Counted from the stretch's first letter, positions 1-11,593 are shown. The stretch: 64,000 nucleotides of DNA from Spinellus fusiger (GCA_025094145.1 JALLLS010000017.1:248001-312000), one strand, 5' to 3'. Made by a program: numbers and translations. Notes: generated from the letters alone by a model not told the origin.

Positions 1-943
1 AGACTCTTCTAACAGTTGATGGACTAGTGCCAATCATGGTAGCAATTTCTTTTTGGCTGAGACCATTGATATTACGCTCATGTACAATAGTCTTACGATC
101 GCTTTCATCAATAGTCTTCATTTTTCTGCGAGACCTATTGTTATATTCACTATTAATATTCTGCTCGCTCAAGACTCTGGAAACAATTGTTTGACTAGTG
201 CCAACTACAGTAGCAATCTTTTTTTGACCAAGGCCATTGATATTGTGTTCATGTAAAATGACTTTACGCATTATTTCAGGGACAACTTTGTTTTTGTTGC
301 AAGCTTCACATGTACTCTCATTGCTATGTGCGTGTTCATTCAAAATTCTGGAAACACTTGCTCGGCTAATACCAACGAGAGTAGCAATCTCTTTTTGCAT
401 GAGACCATTGGCTGTGTGCTCATGCAGGATCCTGTTGCGCATGTCTTCAGCGATGGGTTTCCTTTTGTTACAGGTATCACAATCATCTCCACTAAGACGC
501 GTATGTTCATTCAATATTCTAGAAACAGTCGAGTTGCTAGTACCAGCTATAACAGCAATCTCTTTTTGCATGAGGCCATTGACTTTGTGTTCATGCAGTA
601 TGATTCTGCGCATCTTATCAGCAACACGTTTCTTTTCTTCACAGACCTTGCGAGGCTTTTTAGTAAAAAGTAAATTCTCCCTCAAGATTTTTCTAATAGT
701 CTCTGGCCGAGTGCCGATCATAGTAGCAATCTTTCTTTGGCTAAGGTCATTGACTTTGTGCTCATGAACAATAGTTTTACGTTCGTTTTCATCAATAACT
801 CTTCTTTTTCTTTTACGAGATTGAGTGTTTGTTTTAGTTTTAGGAGTTTGAACGGTGGTGTTTGTTTCTTCTTTGATGTTTATTGGCTCAGTTGCAGATA
901 TTTGTTCCATGATGAATGATTGTTCGGTGGGTAAAGTAAACAT
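1..943 (-). CDS. Tandem helix-turn-helix repeat protein, C-terminus beyond window
   Basis: An uninterrupted minus-strand frame runs from an ATG at 943 (second in-frame ATG at 910) to the window edge, at least 314 residues, with an in-frame stop just upstream. After a basic linker (residues about 35-45) come five copies of a helix-turn-helix unit, each opening with HEH or HER at residues 60, 117, 174, 231 and 288. The period is exactly 57 residues (171 bp). Each copy carries a core like NGLxQKEIAxxxGTSxSTVxRIL, the pattern of Tc1/mariner and resolvase-type HTH domains. Linkers after repeats 2 and 3 contain a CxxC pair (CDTC, CEAC). Tc1 transposases carry one or two HTHs and then a DDE domain; five or more evenly spaced copies are unusual. 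Whether a catalytic domain follows is not visible. It is probably a DNA-binding protein derived from transposase HTHs; function unknown. Confidence 0.8.
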   Translation of the reverse strand, partial: MFTLPTEQSFIMEQISATEPINIKEETNTTVQTPKTKTNTQSRKRKRRVIDENERKTIVHEHKVNDLSQRKIATMIGTRPETIRKILRENLLFTKKPRKVCEEKKRVADKMRRIILHEHKVNGLMQKEIAVIAGTSNSTVSRILNEHTRLSGDDCDTCNKRKPIAEDMRNRILHEHTANGLMQKEIATLVGISRASVSRILNEHAHSNESTCEACNKNKVVPEIMRKVILHEHNINGLGQKKIATVVGTSQTIVSRVLSEQNINSEYNNRSRRKMKTIDESDRKTIVHERNINGLSQKEIATMIGTSPSTVRRV

Positions 944-1327
944 TAAATAATAAAAGGAAAATTATAGTCTGGATAATTTTTTATTTGTATTATGACATTA
1001 TTGATAAAATGTGTTTACGACATAAAGTGACTTTCAACTGAATCTGCATTATTTATAACTCCGAGTGGTCTTTTATGTTAATCTTCTTTTTTTTTCCATG
1101 GCAATTATTTTATAGATTCCGTGAGTACAGGATTTTAACAAAATCAAGCGATTTTATTTATTTATTTTAAAATGTAAATTCATTATTGTAGATATTTCAA
1201 CAAATAAGACAAACACATTAGTGTTCAAAGACTTGCATTGTATTTTGGATGGGTGTAGCAATCACTACAAAAATTTTTTTTTAATTGGCATAAAAGAGAA
1301 AAGAGAAAAAGGAAAAAGGAAGAAGGC
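944..1327. other. AT-rich intergenic stretch
   Basis: No supported gene. This is the upstream region of the tandem HTH gene and ends at a retroposon insertion. Confidence 0.5.
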
Positions 1328-1481
1328 TTTGTCCAATGTACAGTTCAAAGTATTTTATTTTTATTTTTGGGTGTTGGTTGCTATTCGCACATTGGGCATG
1401 TTAGCCACCCTATGAGAACTTTTGAAAAATAAGAATAAACATAGAAACACCTCAAATACAAAAGTGTTTGTCCAATGTACA
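1328..1481 (-). repeat. 5'-truncated retroposon 3' end with 15-bp target duplication
   Basis: Read on the minus strand, 1466-1343 matches the 3' ends of the repeats finishing near 38064 and 46474: shared blocks are TTTTCAAAAGTTCTCATAGG and AATACTTTGAACTG. The 15-bp word TTTGTCCAATGTACA occurs at both borders (1328-1342 and 1467-1481), as expected of target-primed reverse transcription. The right duplication overlaps the end of the Tc1 element that starts at 1478, so this insertion appears younger than that element. The parent element type is not shown. Confidence 0.55.
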
Positions 1482-2428
1482 CTGAGGAAACAAAATAATT
1501 GGCATTTTATTTATTTATAGAAGTCCGATAAATTTCATATCTTACATGAGACACCTGTTGCAGTTTTCTTTCTTTCTTCTTAATAAAAGTATATCCATAT
1601 TTAATTTATAATTCAACCAACAGATGAGCAGAAATTTACCATTGTTAATTTTCGACAAGCAAACATGAAAGTAAAGTAAATAGCTGAAAGAACTGAAGTA
1701 AAGCTGCGAACAATCTACAATGTTCTAAATCAATAAAAGACAAGAGGAACTACCAAACGCCAAGGAGGTTCGGGAAAACCCAAAATATTCAATGAAAGAG
1801 GAATAAGACACCTTTTGAACGTTATTAGCAAGAATAAACGAAATATTATTGATTCAGTTAAAAAAGTCTATGAAGAATCATTACTACGTTTCTGTGGTCT
1901 AGAGTGCCGCTTGATATTGATGGAAGATGGAGCACCCACTCACAAAAGTATTGTAGCAAGTGATTGGAAAAGAGAGATAGAAATTGATGGTTTGGAGTGG
2001 CCTGCTCAATCACCCGATCTGAACCCCACTGAAAACCTTTGGATGCAGATAAAAGATAAGGTCCAGGAGAGATGCAATGGTACTGTCAAGACAGACAAGT
2101 TCAAAACTATTATACAAGAAGCCTGGGATTCCTTTGAGCCAAAAAAATGGAATTCTTTGATTGAGACAATGCCAGCACGAATGCAAAAAGTCATCAAGAA
2201 CAAGGGTGGGAGTACCCATTATTAAAGCTACATTTGTAGTAGTTTTTTATAAGTAAAATTAAAAATAAATTACATATAAGTATTTTAGAGCCTTTCTTTA
2301 ACATAATATGAGCTTTATTAAAGTAGAAAATACGTTGTATTCCTTTTGATACAGGAAAAACACTATATTGATAATATGAAATCTATCAGATCTTTTTAAA
2401 TTGCCAATTTTTTTGCTACCCCACTGTA
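1478..2428 (+). mobile_element. Tc1/mariner element, internally deleted (family T1, copy 1)
   Basis: Inverted ends lie at TA dinucleotides 1478-1479 and 2427-2428: the left end reads TACACTGAGGaaacaaaataattggca and the right end, reversed, reads TACAGTGGGGtagcaaaaaaattggca. The element is about 950 bp, short for Tc1 (usually 1.3-1.6 kb), because the middle of the transposase gene is missing. A near-identical inverted copy lies at 58200-59152. Confidence 0.8.
1620..2225 (+). pseudogene. Tc1-like transposase remnant lacking the first catalytic block
   Basis: An N-terminal HTH-like segment (about 1640-1800) contains two in-frame stops. It is followed by an open 136-codon segment (1815-2225) with the second catalytic Asp (MEDGAPTHKS) and the DDE signature SPDLNPTENLW. 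The block with the first catalytic Asp (usually WSDE) is absent; the frame passes straight from the HTH linker to the second Asp region. It therefore cannot encode an active transposase. The copy at 58403-58813 shares the deletion and the stop in the HTH segment, and reads MKDGAP where this copy has MEDGAP. Confidence 0.85.
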
Positions 2429-2628
2429 CACTACTGTTACTAATCGATAGATTTATACATCTATATAAAACCTCAATTTCCAACAACAAAGAAGTTGTGT
2501 TATCATTTCAACAACAGGTAGCGTTGGAAAATAATAAATAGGTAAAGACTAGGAATGTGCAATATGGTATAAGCTGGATTTTTTTTAAAAAAAAAAAGTA
2601 AAAAAAAAGGGTCATAATGCAAACATAT
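2429..2628. other. Short AT-rich spacer with T-tract/A-tract junction
   Basis: No gene seen. A T8A11 junction lies near 2579-2599, just beyond the exportin stop codon, and may include its transcription end. Confidence 0.4.
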
Positions 2629-5600
2629 CTACGAAGACAAAAGAGGAACAAGCACCACATTATTCATATTCAATTCTCGCTTGAAAGCAGATACATTCTG
2701 AGAGAACCGTTCTCGGTCTTTAGAGCCAAGGGTCCACCCAATGCCGTCCATAAGGTTGTTTAAAGCCTGTTCAAGAGAGATGTATATAGATAGATATAAG
2801 ACTTATGATCTACAAGTACACACACACACACCCAAAGGTGACTAAAGAAATGGACTTGCCTCTGTAACAAATTTACGGCGTTCTGGTAGTTGTTGATGAA
2901 TGACTTCACTAGTATACTTGACGGCATACTTGTTCATGTTAGTAGAGTCCACACTATCAGCATCCTACCTCTTTCTGAAGCAACATAATGGAATACAGTG
3001 GACGAGAAAAGGACCACTGCTCGTTATTGTCATCAAACAGAATCAAGCCAAACAAGGTAGAAAAGAGAGAAGGCAAGACATGAGGGAATTGTACAAAGTA
3101 GCTTGTAATCCAATGAGGTGAAGTGCCAGTGATAGAAGAGTGCTGGTCCACACCCTCTGAAAGGTCCTCCATGTCTAATGATCTTCTCAACTCCTCTCTT
3201 TCTGTTTCCTTGGCTACAAAACTTGCTATTTTGTTGATGGCAGAACAGGCATGTGTACGCACCCAAGTCTCATTGGATTCTATACCATGCTCACATGCAC
3301 GCATCATATACAAAAACATATCGGGTGAGAGGTGTGGTAAAGCCATAAGTTGTTCTTGTGAAAAGTCATCGAGCATACAGAAGAAGGCTTTGGTCAGTTT
3401 AGGAAATCCCTACTCACCCACATGTTAATACTTATTTCTCAATGATGATAATGTGTATTTATAGATAAAGAGAAAAAGAATGGAAAAAGGAAAAAGGCAT
3501 TACCATAAGATCCTGAAGAGGAATACTAAGTACAAGTCGGAACACCATACTAAAGGCTTCATCAATAGCCTTGTCCTGGTAGAGCCAAAATACACCAAAG
3601 TTGATGTAGCGCCCACCTATGCATCGGGAGAGAATATTAAAGCAAATAGATATGCCCTTGTACCTACGCAGTGAATAATAGCAAAGGGCATTTGCACTTA
3701 CTTAAATGGATATTTCTTGCTATCCTCGGTAATTTGCTGCTCCAGTACACGATTTCCTATTTTATATTAGCTACCCTTCACCAAGGCAGATCTATGGCTT
3801 ACCATAAGTTCGCAGAATCTGACTAGTGTCTCTGAAAATAAGAATACCGTTGGAAGAAGAAAACTCAAAGTTAAGGCGTTGGACTTTGTTATGTACAAAT
3901 TCTGCAAAGAACTTGAGCAGTGTGTTGGCCACAGGGGTAGGTGACCAAGCCTCTAAGCCTCTGAGCAAAACAGGCATATACTTGGGATAGAACCAGTCGA
4001 AAAACAATGTAAATATACGGCGACTTTGAATGGGGATAAGAAAACCTCGAAGGTCCCGGAAGAGATCCAGCAATGCTCTCTATAGAGACAGGCATAGGTA
4101 CAGGTACCAATGTATTAGTGTGATCGAGTAGGAAAGGGATTCGCTCTACTGTCTATCACATACTCTAACATGGTCTTGTCGAAAAGCATCCACACTGTCA
4201 AGTCTTGCTAGACTCTTAAATCGCAAGTCAAAGGGCTTCATGAACTCTATAAACTCTCTTTCACAGCTATCATCGGTGAATAATATCTTGCACAAGACTT
4301 GGTAATAAAGCATGCGGTTCTGACGATGTTTTTCACTCTCAAAGAATGAGAATTCAGTTGACATGTGGTTTTGCATGATGAGTTGAGTTGTATCCAATTT
4401 ACGTATATTCTTCATTGCACTATAACTTCCATTATAGAGAAGATAATTACTCTCTTGTTTTCATCGTGCTGTTCTACAATCGACAGATACTCACCCACTT
4501 GCAAGATCATTAAACAGCTCAAGTGTACGGCGAATCACCACTTCACTATTTCCCCAAAACTGCAAATTACTAATACTAAAATAGAGAAAGAGACAAGATG
4601 AGCCTAGGGTTGGATCTTATGCATTCCATTATGGACTTACATTTTCTGCATAATAATATTAAGCATAGACACTTGATCACCCACACCAAACATTTCTGTC
4701 ATCTTTTTATAAACCTAGAATGTACAAAAGTATAAATATCCTTTCTTTAAATAAAATAATAAAAATAAAAATAGAAGGAAATCACTTGCCCCTATCGCCT
4801 TTCCATTGGATTCACCAATGTAAGCCTTTTTAAACTGCTGGAAAAAGTAGATGAAAGCAGTGTCGAGTTTCTGGTTCAATATAGACGCGCCATGTTGGTT
4901 CTGTAGTGCCTGATTGACATCCATCAACTGGAGCACCTTGACTGTCAATTCACCATCAATGGCATCCAATTCATCTGAACTCAAGTAAGACTGTATATGT
5001 GAGATAGACACTAGACAATGCTTTATCACTTACAGGTCTTCCTCCCACAAAAGCAGAAATGACATACACGAGCCATGCAAATTTAGTCTCCACTACCTCT
5101 AATGCATCTTTGAATTGTTCACTATTCATGCCTGAACTTGCTTGTGCAATCAGTTCCTATAATAAAATAAACAAATAAACAAATAAGCAAATAAGCAAAT
5201 AAGCAAATAAGCAAATGCCAATGGTCAAGTTCCAATAAAAGAGTAGGTAGACAAGTAAAGTTACCTGGTACTGGAGAGCAATAGGATCAAACAAAGTGAC
5301 TATTGTTGCACTTGACTCTTCATATTTACAACGTGCAATTTGTCCCAGCATTCCCAATGTTTCTACAAGTGTCTCCTCGTTCTCCAGTGGATCTATACCA
5401 TAGTCAGTCTCCCTCTTCTTCTTATCTAATCTACCATCCAGCATTTCCTCAATGCGTGTAGCCACCGAGTTGACTTGTGTAGAGACATATGTTCTTGTAA
5501 TCTAATCGTTTTTATAATGAAAATTAGATGAATAAATCCATACTCCACCCTCCCACTTCTTTATTTACCTGTATTGTAATAGACTCTAGCTTCTGAATAG

Positions 5601-7535
5601 TGGCCTCTCCTAATTGCTGATAATACGACATGCTTTGGACATTGCGAGACCAGAATCCAAGCAGATAAGAGGAAGTATTGGGTGCCCACTAATGCAACAA
5701 GTGTAGGAGAAGGAGTGAGCTCTTTCTGTTCTGTTCTGTTCTGTTCTGTTCTGTTGTATTGTATTGTATTGTATTGTATCCTCTACCTTCCACGACTGGA
5801 ATGCCTTCAAGGTAAAATCTGCAATCAGTTCAATCAATTCGATATAATCGTGTCGTGCTGCCAATTCATTTAAAGAAGCAGAAGATCGAAATCGGTGCAA
5901 GAGGCGACAGAATTCGTTATAGTTGTTGGTATCATTCATGCCTTGGGATGTCACAATGATTTCACGCATGCCTTGCATAATGGCAGAAATAAACTTGGAT
6001 CGTTCTGCCTCAAGGCTGAATAAAGCCTTGCGTGTAGACACAATCTGTACAAGACACTCCATGACCTTGAAAGGAAGAAAAGAAGAAAGAAAGAAAGTTG
6101 AATGATTTCCATAGGATAGGTACGATATCGTTTTTGTTTTGTTTTGTTTTGTTTTGTGTATCTATAGCAAGTTACCTTTGATGAATGAGGAGAAGAGAAT
6201 TCTCGATAGGCCGTATAAAAGGTAGGTATAAAGCTGTCTCTTTCAAAAACAGGTCTCCATGTTACAGGAATCTTGGAAAGTGTTTAATACATATGCCCCT
6301 TATTTCATCTCTCCTCATAAACGCATGATGTAAAATAAGACCTTTGTTAATGTACCTGTACTGTCCCAGTGTCCTCACTTGTCTCATCCAGACTTGTACC
6401 AGCAAAATCATAAGAAAGACATCGAAGAAGAACATTTAATGTAGCATCTTGCATACGTTCTTCCTGTCCAGCTGTTATTGGATATCACAATAGAGAGAGG
6501 AGAGTATGTATACACACCCAAACACACACCCAAACACACACCCAAACACACACACACAGAGAGAGAGAGAAAGAGAGAGAAAGAGAGACAGTTCATTTAA
6601 TGCTTCTTTTATTTCTTGGACTTGACAGCATTGCTTACCTTTGTCATAGATAATAGTACGACGCAACAGATTCTCCAGTGTATCAAAGGCTGCTTCAAAT
6701 ATATGAAAGAGTTGTGTATCTCTGAACCCACCCGCTACACCAGTGTTATTTTCTCTTTCTCATTCATTCATTCTTGTTCTACACACTTGCCTGCCTTTCT
6801 GAACTTTGCTGAATTGCGAGGAGGACTGGGTCCATTAATGTCTTGAATGATCACAGCAAGGATTTGCATGCCAACAATACGATGATCCACAGATGCCTTG
6901 CCAACATCAATACACACACTCCTACAGACAAATGACTTACCTTGTAGAATTGATTAATGTCCTGTTCTACATTCCGATACTCCTCCACATCCAGCCAACC
7001 CAGCCGAGTCAAGAGAGATAGCACACTCGCCAATTGCATAATCACAAAAGGTTGAAGGTCGGGATGCATAAAGGCATATTCCAATAGAAATGTTCCTATG
7101 TATCAGCAGCAGCAATAGTGAATAGGGCTGTAGACCAGAGAGAAAGAGAAAGAGAGAAAGAGAAAGAGAGAAAAGGGAAAACTTACTGAGCTGTAGTTTG
7201 GTGTCTCCATCAAACAAGGAGAACTGTGCCCCTACCAACTGTTTCATTCGAGACAGACAAAAGGTCTGTACATAGGGATTAGGAGAGCTCTCCAGCAATG
7301 CACGGAGAGCAGAAGCAGTGTCTGTGGGACAGGTAATGGTAAAGGCAGGGCTTCCTTCCATAGCAGAAGGTCTTGACTGAGCTGCTATGCCACTGCCTGC
7401 CTCATCTGCAAATGTAGGAAACGAGTACTCTAGTATCTTCTGCGCTTGCTCGCGTTCCTGGGTTGACTTTGGGTTGTAGAGTTGTTCGCACAAGGCAGAA
7501 AAGTAGACTGTGCGCTCATCGTGGGCCATTGTCAC
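2629..7535 (-). CDS. XPO7: Exportin-7 (XPO7/RanBP16)-like nuclear transport receptor
   Basis: A multi-exon gene with at least a dozen GT-AG introns. It starts at 7535 (MTMAHDERTVYFSALCEQLY) and ends at TAG 2629-2631. Spliced segments match animal exportin-7 collinearly: TRLGWLDVEE (about 7000), VGTS-like AGTSLDETSEDTGTVQ (about 6370), LVQIVSTRKALFSLEAERSKF (about 6020), NYNEFCRLLHRFRS (about 5900), DAIDGELTVKVLQLMD (about 4930), LVRDLRG-like LFRDLRGFLIPIQS (about 4050), SPNG-like SSSNGILIFRDTSQ (about 3840), NNEQWSFSRPLY (about 2990) and a C-terminal DRERFSQNVSAFKREL (about 2680). Exportin-7 is a RanGTP-dependent HEAT-repeat exportin acting at nuclear pores. Introns hold pentamer and octamer microsatellites, for example near 5180, 5730-5780 and 6130. 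The 3' end of the carrier gene lies 248 bp upstream, same strand. Exact splice sites were not all fixed. Confidence 0.92.
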
Positions 7536-7782
7536 TGTTAAATAGAAAGAAGAAGAAAAAAGTAAAAAGTGAAAAGTAAAAAGTGAAAAGTGAAAAAAAA
7601 GAAAAAAAAAAGAAAAGATACGCGATGCAAAGTCCGATGGGCAGACACTTCTTTATGGATTTCCCCCTTTATTTTTATATCTATCTGTCTGTCTATCTGT
7701 CTATCTATCTATTCTACATGACATTTCTACCAGTGTATCTCTGCATTGATGAGATCTCCCTAGGGTGTTTTGTAGGTTATGC

Positions 7783-9225
7783 TTAGTCTTCTTTTATCAA
7801 TGTGCGCCTGATGAATCCAGAGACAGTCTCAAACACAACAAGAAGAATACCACCCCTAAGAGATACGAGAGAGAGATACACAGTGAGTCCAGGACACAGA
7901 GCCAAGGGTCACATCAACTTACCCAGGACCGAGACGCAGTACTTTGGGCACAAATCCCTTGTAGAGAGCCTTGATGCTGTAATGAAATAGAATTAAGTCC
8001 GGGACCATTGGCTCTGCTGATGCAATATTACCCTTCTTCACGAGCAACAATGCCAATGGAAGGCAATGTCCAGTTGTATTTCTTGGGTCCTTGGCCATGA
8101 TGGCCCTGGATTCTTGTCTTCACCACATCAAAGGGAGTGTTGGCCAAGGTGCCTATGAATCCACCCACCGTGCCAGCGACAAAGTTGATCCCGAGCTGCT
8201 GTTGGCTGTTCTGTTCATGGGAAGAACAGTCTCCACACATTAATACACAGAGTGCTTCTCTGTCATCATGGGTCGATGGGAGGGATGTACCTTTGCCTGA
8301 GGAAGGATCTGTCGAACACCAAAGATCACACCAAAATAACCACCATTCCAAACAGCATGACGCCAGACAGTGGCTTCAAGACCATTGTACAGGGCCAAGA
8401 GACCTTCTGTCTTGATCACCTTGGACAGGGTGTCTATTGTACCAGTGTATTTGCCCACCTAACCTCACATCCCCATCTCCCTGCCATGAGATACGATTTC
8501 CGTTGTTGTTGCTGCTGCTGCTGCTTTTGTTGTTGATGATGCACTGACTTACATTAGATTTGTCTTGCATTCTGATTTTCACCAGTTCAAAGGGAACAAT
8601 CAATACAGCCTCAGTCACACCAGCACTCACGCCCGTCAGAATAGACAGGGACTGAGTCAGCTTCTCATAGCCAAACATCTTCTTGTAAAGAGCAGAGTAC
8701 TGTTCATTGGTGGCGAATTTGGTAGCACGCTTGGGTGCCTCTACCAAGATGGGAGGAACAATACCACGGTACAATGCACCAGTACTAACATGGACAAGTC
8801 CACAGTGTCAATAGATGTAGACAAACAGGCTGTCTTTTATAGCTTACCCTTCTGTCTTGATGATCTGCTGAAATGCCTTGACAATCGATACATTGGCCCC
8901 TGTGCTCAACTGGGCACGTGTCTTGACCACTGCACACTCAATACATACACACCTGTCGATTCCACTTACCGTCCAGTGGATACATTGTGATGATTTCAGA
9001 AATACCAGCAATAGCACCACATAAGAACTGATAGTGAAAAGGAAGGGCTAATTAGAAAAAGAAAAGTTGAGTGGTGGTTGTTATTCTTATCTATAGAATA
9101 GTATATAAATATATATATTCTATTCTATTCTATTCTATTCTATATAAAATAATAATAATATTATGTTATCTATCTATTAAAATAAAATAAAATAAAAAGC
9201 ACTACGTTTGGGAGTGTCTGCCATT
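7783..9225 (-). CDS. ODC1: Mitochondrial 2-oxodicarboxylate carrier, ODC1/SLC25A21 type
   Basis: Eight short exons are inferred. Exon 1 is 9225-9207 (MADTPK), spliced to 9047 to give PLPFHYQFLCGAIAGISE, followed by the first carrier signature PLDVVKTRAQ across the 8971/8930 junction. Further blocks are TEGTGALYRGIVPPILVEAP, then PFELVKIRMQDKSN (second signature), GLEATVWRHAVWNGGYFGVI, NTPFDVVKTRIQG (third signature), then ALYKGFVPKVLRLGPG and GGILLVVFETVSGFIRR, ending at TAA 7783-7785. Three Px[DE]xx[KR] repeats define a six-helix inner-membrane carrier. The motif set follows yeast Odc1/Odc2, which exchange 2-oxoadipate and 2-oxoglutarate (lysine metabolism). Substrate is inferred from similarity. 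Intron 1 holds TTCTA and TAAAA microsatellites. Confidence 0.9.
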
Positions 9226-9269
9226 GGAATAAAATAAAGAAAAAGAAGGTGAATTCAAAAGGAACTTAC

Positions 9270-9479
9270 TGTGCCTGAAGTTTTAGCACTATGCTTTGGA
9301 GTTTGAATAGTGTCCAAATAAAGGGTGTGGGGTGACCCAACCAAGACTCAACATAGTCACTCCAATGTCTGCTACAAGAGAACAAGTCACACCTCCACAC
9401 ACCAGAAGACCCATCTGTAGGGGCTGTCGGGGGATGAAAGTAGGTTTATTGATGGCTCACATTTGAATGGGCTGGACAT
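9270..9479 (-). pseudogene. Possible relic of an S-adenosylmethionine-carrier-type gene
   Basis: Minus-strand reading gives MSSPFK (9479), then after a possible intron MGLLVCGGVTCSLVADIG, and in a shifted frame LDTIQTPKHSAKTSG. This resembles the N-terminal repeat of SAM carriers (SLC25A26/Pet8: GGVAG...PLDTIKTRLQSP), but the KTR of the signature is missing, the frames do not join, and nothing follows. It lies 45 bp upstream of the ODC-type carrier, so it could instead be promoter or leader sequence of that gene. Weak call. Confidence 0.35.
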
Positions 9480-9711
9480 GGAAAAATAAGGCTAAAAAAA
9501 AAAAGAAAAAAAAAAGAGCAAGCAAAAGAGAGCAGAAAGAGAAAGAGAGAAAGAGAGAGAAAAGAGAGAAAGAGAGAGTATGTCACGGCTTCTTCTTATG
9601 ACGTCGACAGTAGTAGAATAAAAAAAAAAGACGACTCCAAAGAACTCTTTTCTAATATTGATATAAATATAAAAAAAAAAAAGATAAAAAAAAAAGAACA
9701 AACGGGGCTAT

Positions 9712-10915
9712 TTAAGGGTAGTTACGCCATGACAAGGATGTGTTCACATTTCTTGGTTGAACAGGCTGGGCCAGTGGGTGGGACGAGAAGAAAGAAGGAT
9801 CCTGGTCAGGGTACGTCATTCCAAATGGATCCCAAGCAGCAGAAAATGGCTGTGAATAGAAGCGGTGGTCTTGCATGACTGCATTGAATTCATGACAGCG
9901 ACCAAAGTAGCCTCCTCCTCTGGGCAGGGGAGAATAGTGCTGCTGCTGCTGCTGGGGGTGGTGGTGCATTTTAGGCAGAAGACGACCATGACTGTTATGA
10001 CTGCCATTCATGGGTGGGAGAGGAGGAAAGAGACACGAGGAGAAATACGATGCTGTCTTTGGCTCACTGCTGTTGCTGTACTTTTGTGTGCGCAGGTCAT
10101 AGTTCAACTGAGCATGACGGAGGTGGCGGTGGGCAGAGGCAATGGTAGATTCCCAAGCCACCCGTTCCTGCTCTTTCTCTCTCTGCTGCTGCTGTTCCCG
10201 CTGATAAATCTCCTGCTCATAGAGAAACCGCTCTTCCTGCTTGCAGGCGTCTTCTGTCAACCCTAGGCTCATGAGGGTCACACGGATAAACTCCTCTCGT
10301 TGGGCATAGGAATCAAAACACGTCATTCTCGCTCGTTCTCGACACTGGTCAAGGATGATTTTCCACTGACTGTATTCTGTGTCTCGTACAAATAGATTGT
10401 AGTCTAGAGCATAGAGAAACTCAGCCTCCATCACATTGAGATCCTGCAGCTTCATGCCAGACACTTCTGCCCATGTCTTGTTGGTGAAGGTGATATCGTC
10501 CAGAAACTTATTGGATAGCATCAGGGCGACTATCAGCAGTCTGTACTCAGAGCCCTCGTCGCCCTGTATAGTGGGGTTGGAGTGCAAGAGAATAGCAATG
10601 AACTTCATGGCCAAGTACACTACGGACTCTGTCAATCGAGTGGCTGTCAACACCTATAATCTCAGTCAAAAAAAAACAATAACAAAAGAAAAAGCAGAGG
10701 AGGAGGCCTATCTAGGTGCGTTTGTTATTGAGGGGCAATATTACCTGCAGAACAAACCTCTTGAAGGTAGGGTTAGCACTCGCTGCCGACCTCTGACCAG
10801 AAGACTTGGGCTGTCTTGCATGCCACATCAGGTACACCATGGATGCAGCAAAATCAGCCAATGAAGGAATCATGCTGTTGACAGAGTCATCCGTACCATG
10901 AACAATAACAGCCAT
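9712..10915 (-). CDS. Pho80/Pcl-type cyclin
   Basis: Two exons: 10915-10745 (57 codons) and 10653-9712 (313 codons plus stop), joined across a GT-AG intron to give FKRFVLQVLTATRLTESVVY. Total about 370 residues. The region ESVVYLAMKFIAILL, then EYRLLIVALMLSNKFLDDIT, NKTWAEVSGM, and LNVMEAEFLYALDYNLFV is the cyclin box of the PHO80/PCL family, partners of Pho85-like CDKs in phosphate and cell-cycle signalling. A Gln/Glu/Arg-rich helix follows (QREQQQQREKEQERV), then a disordered His/Gln/Pro-rich tail. The specific PCL member cannot be assigned. A short AT-rich and GAGA-rich spacer separates it from the carrier relic. Confidence 0.85.
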
Positions 10916-11593
10916 TGACTTAAATGGCTTGAAAATAGCGGTGATTCAATAGAGAATGATGACGTATATCGTCTGTAGAGATAAAATGAATGGTGTGAGC
11001 CCAACTCTATCTTTACCCACACCCACACCCACTGATCTGTCACAGTCACAACCCTACTGACATTTATAGCAGACACACTTTATAAAAATAAAAATAAAAT
11101 ACACTTGCTGATACTTCTACCTTTTTATAATAAACAAGCAAACTGGAATAAAACGCAATGAAAAGCATATAAAAAATATATAAAAAAATATAAATATATA
11201 AATATATAAATATATATATAAAAAAGAATGGGAAGAATGGAATAAGATAAGATGGAATGAAAAATGAAAGAATAGAAATAGAAATAGAATAACATGGACA
11301 GAAAAGAGAGAATAAACAAAGTACATCTCCAAACCACAGCCAAAGGAGAGAGAGTCGTAGAAATAGACTCTGTTTCCTCCCGTTTATCTTTCTTTCTTTT
11401 CTTCCTTACTGGTGCAGGGTGTGTAAGTGTGTAGGTGTGTAGGCGTATGAGCTTATGGGCGTATGAGCTTATGGCTGACATAGAGAATCAGAAGGGGGTG
11501 GTGTAGGAAAGGCATGAATGTCTGAATAAGAACTCTCTGATTTCAGTCTGTCTGAATAGCGCCAGTCCTTCCATAGTCATAAACAATAAGACA
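10916..11593. other. Intergenic spacer, AT-rich
   Basis: Promoter side of the cyclin gene and 3' side of the coiled-coil gene. It contains an ATATAAA-rich run (11165-11225). Translations here are low-complexity and not credible genes. Confidence 0.5.

Noticed and set aside
237..767. Plus-strand Cys/Leu-rich open frames of up to 176 codons in 53-919
   Set aside because: They are antisense shadows of the minus-strand tandem HTH gene; their apparent repeats mirror its 171-bp period.
8137..8990. Plus-strand frames across the carrier gene
   Set aside because: Antisense shadows of carrier exons with signature motifs on the minus strand.
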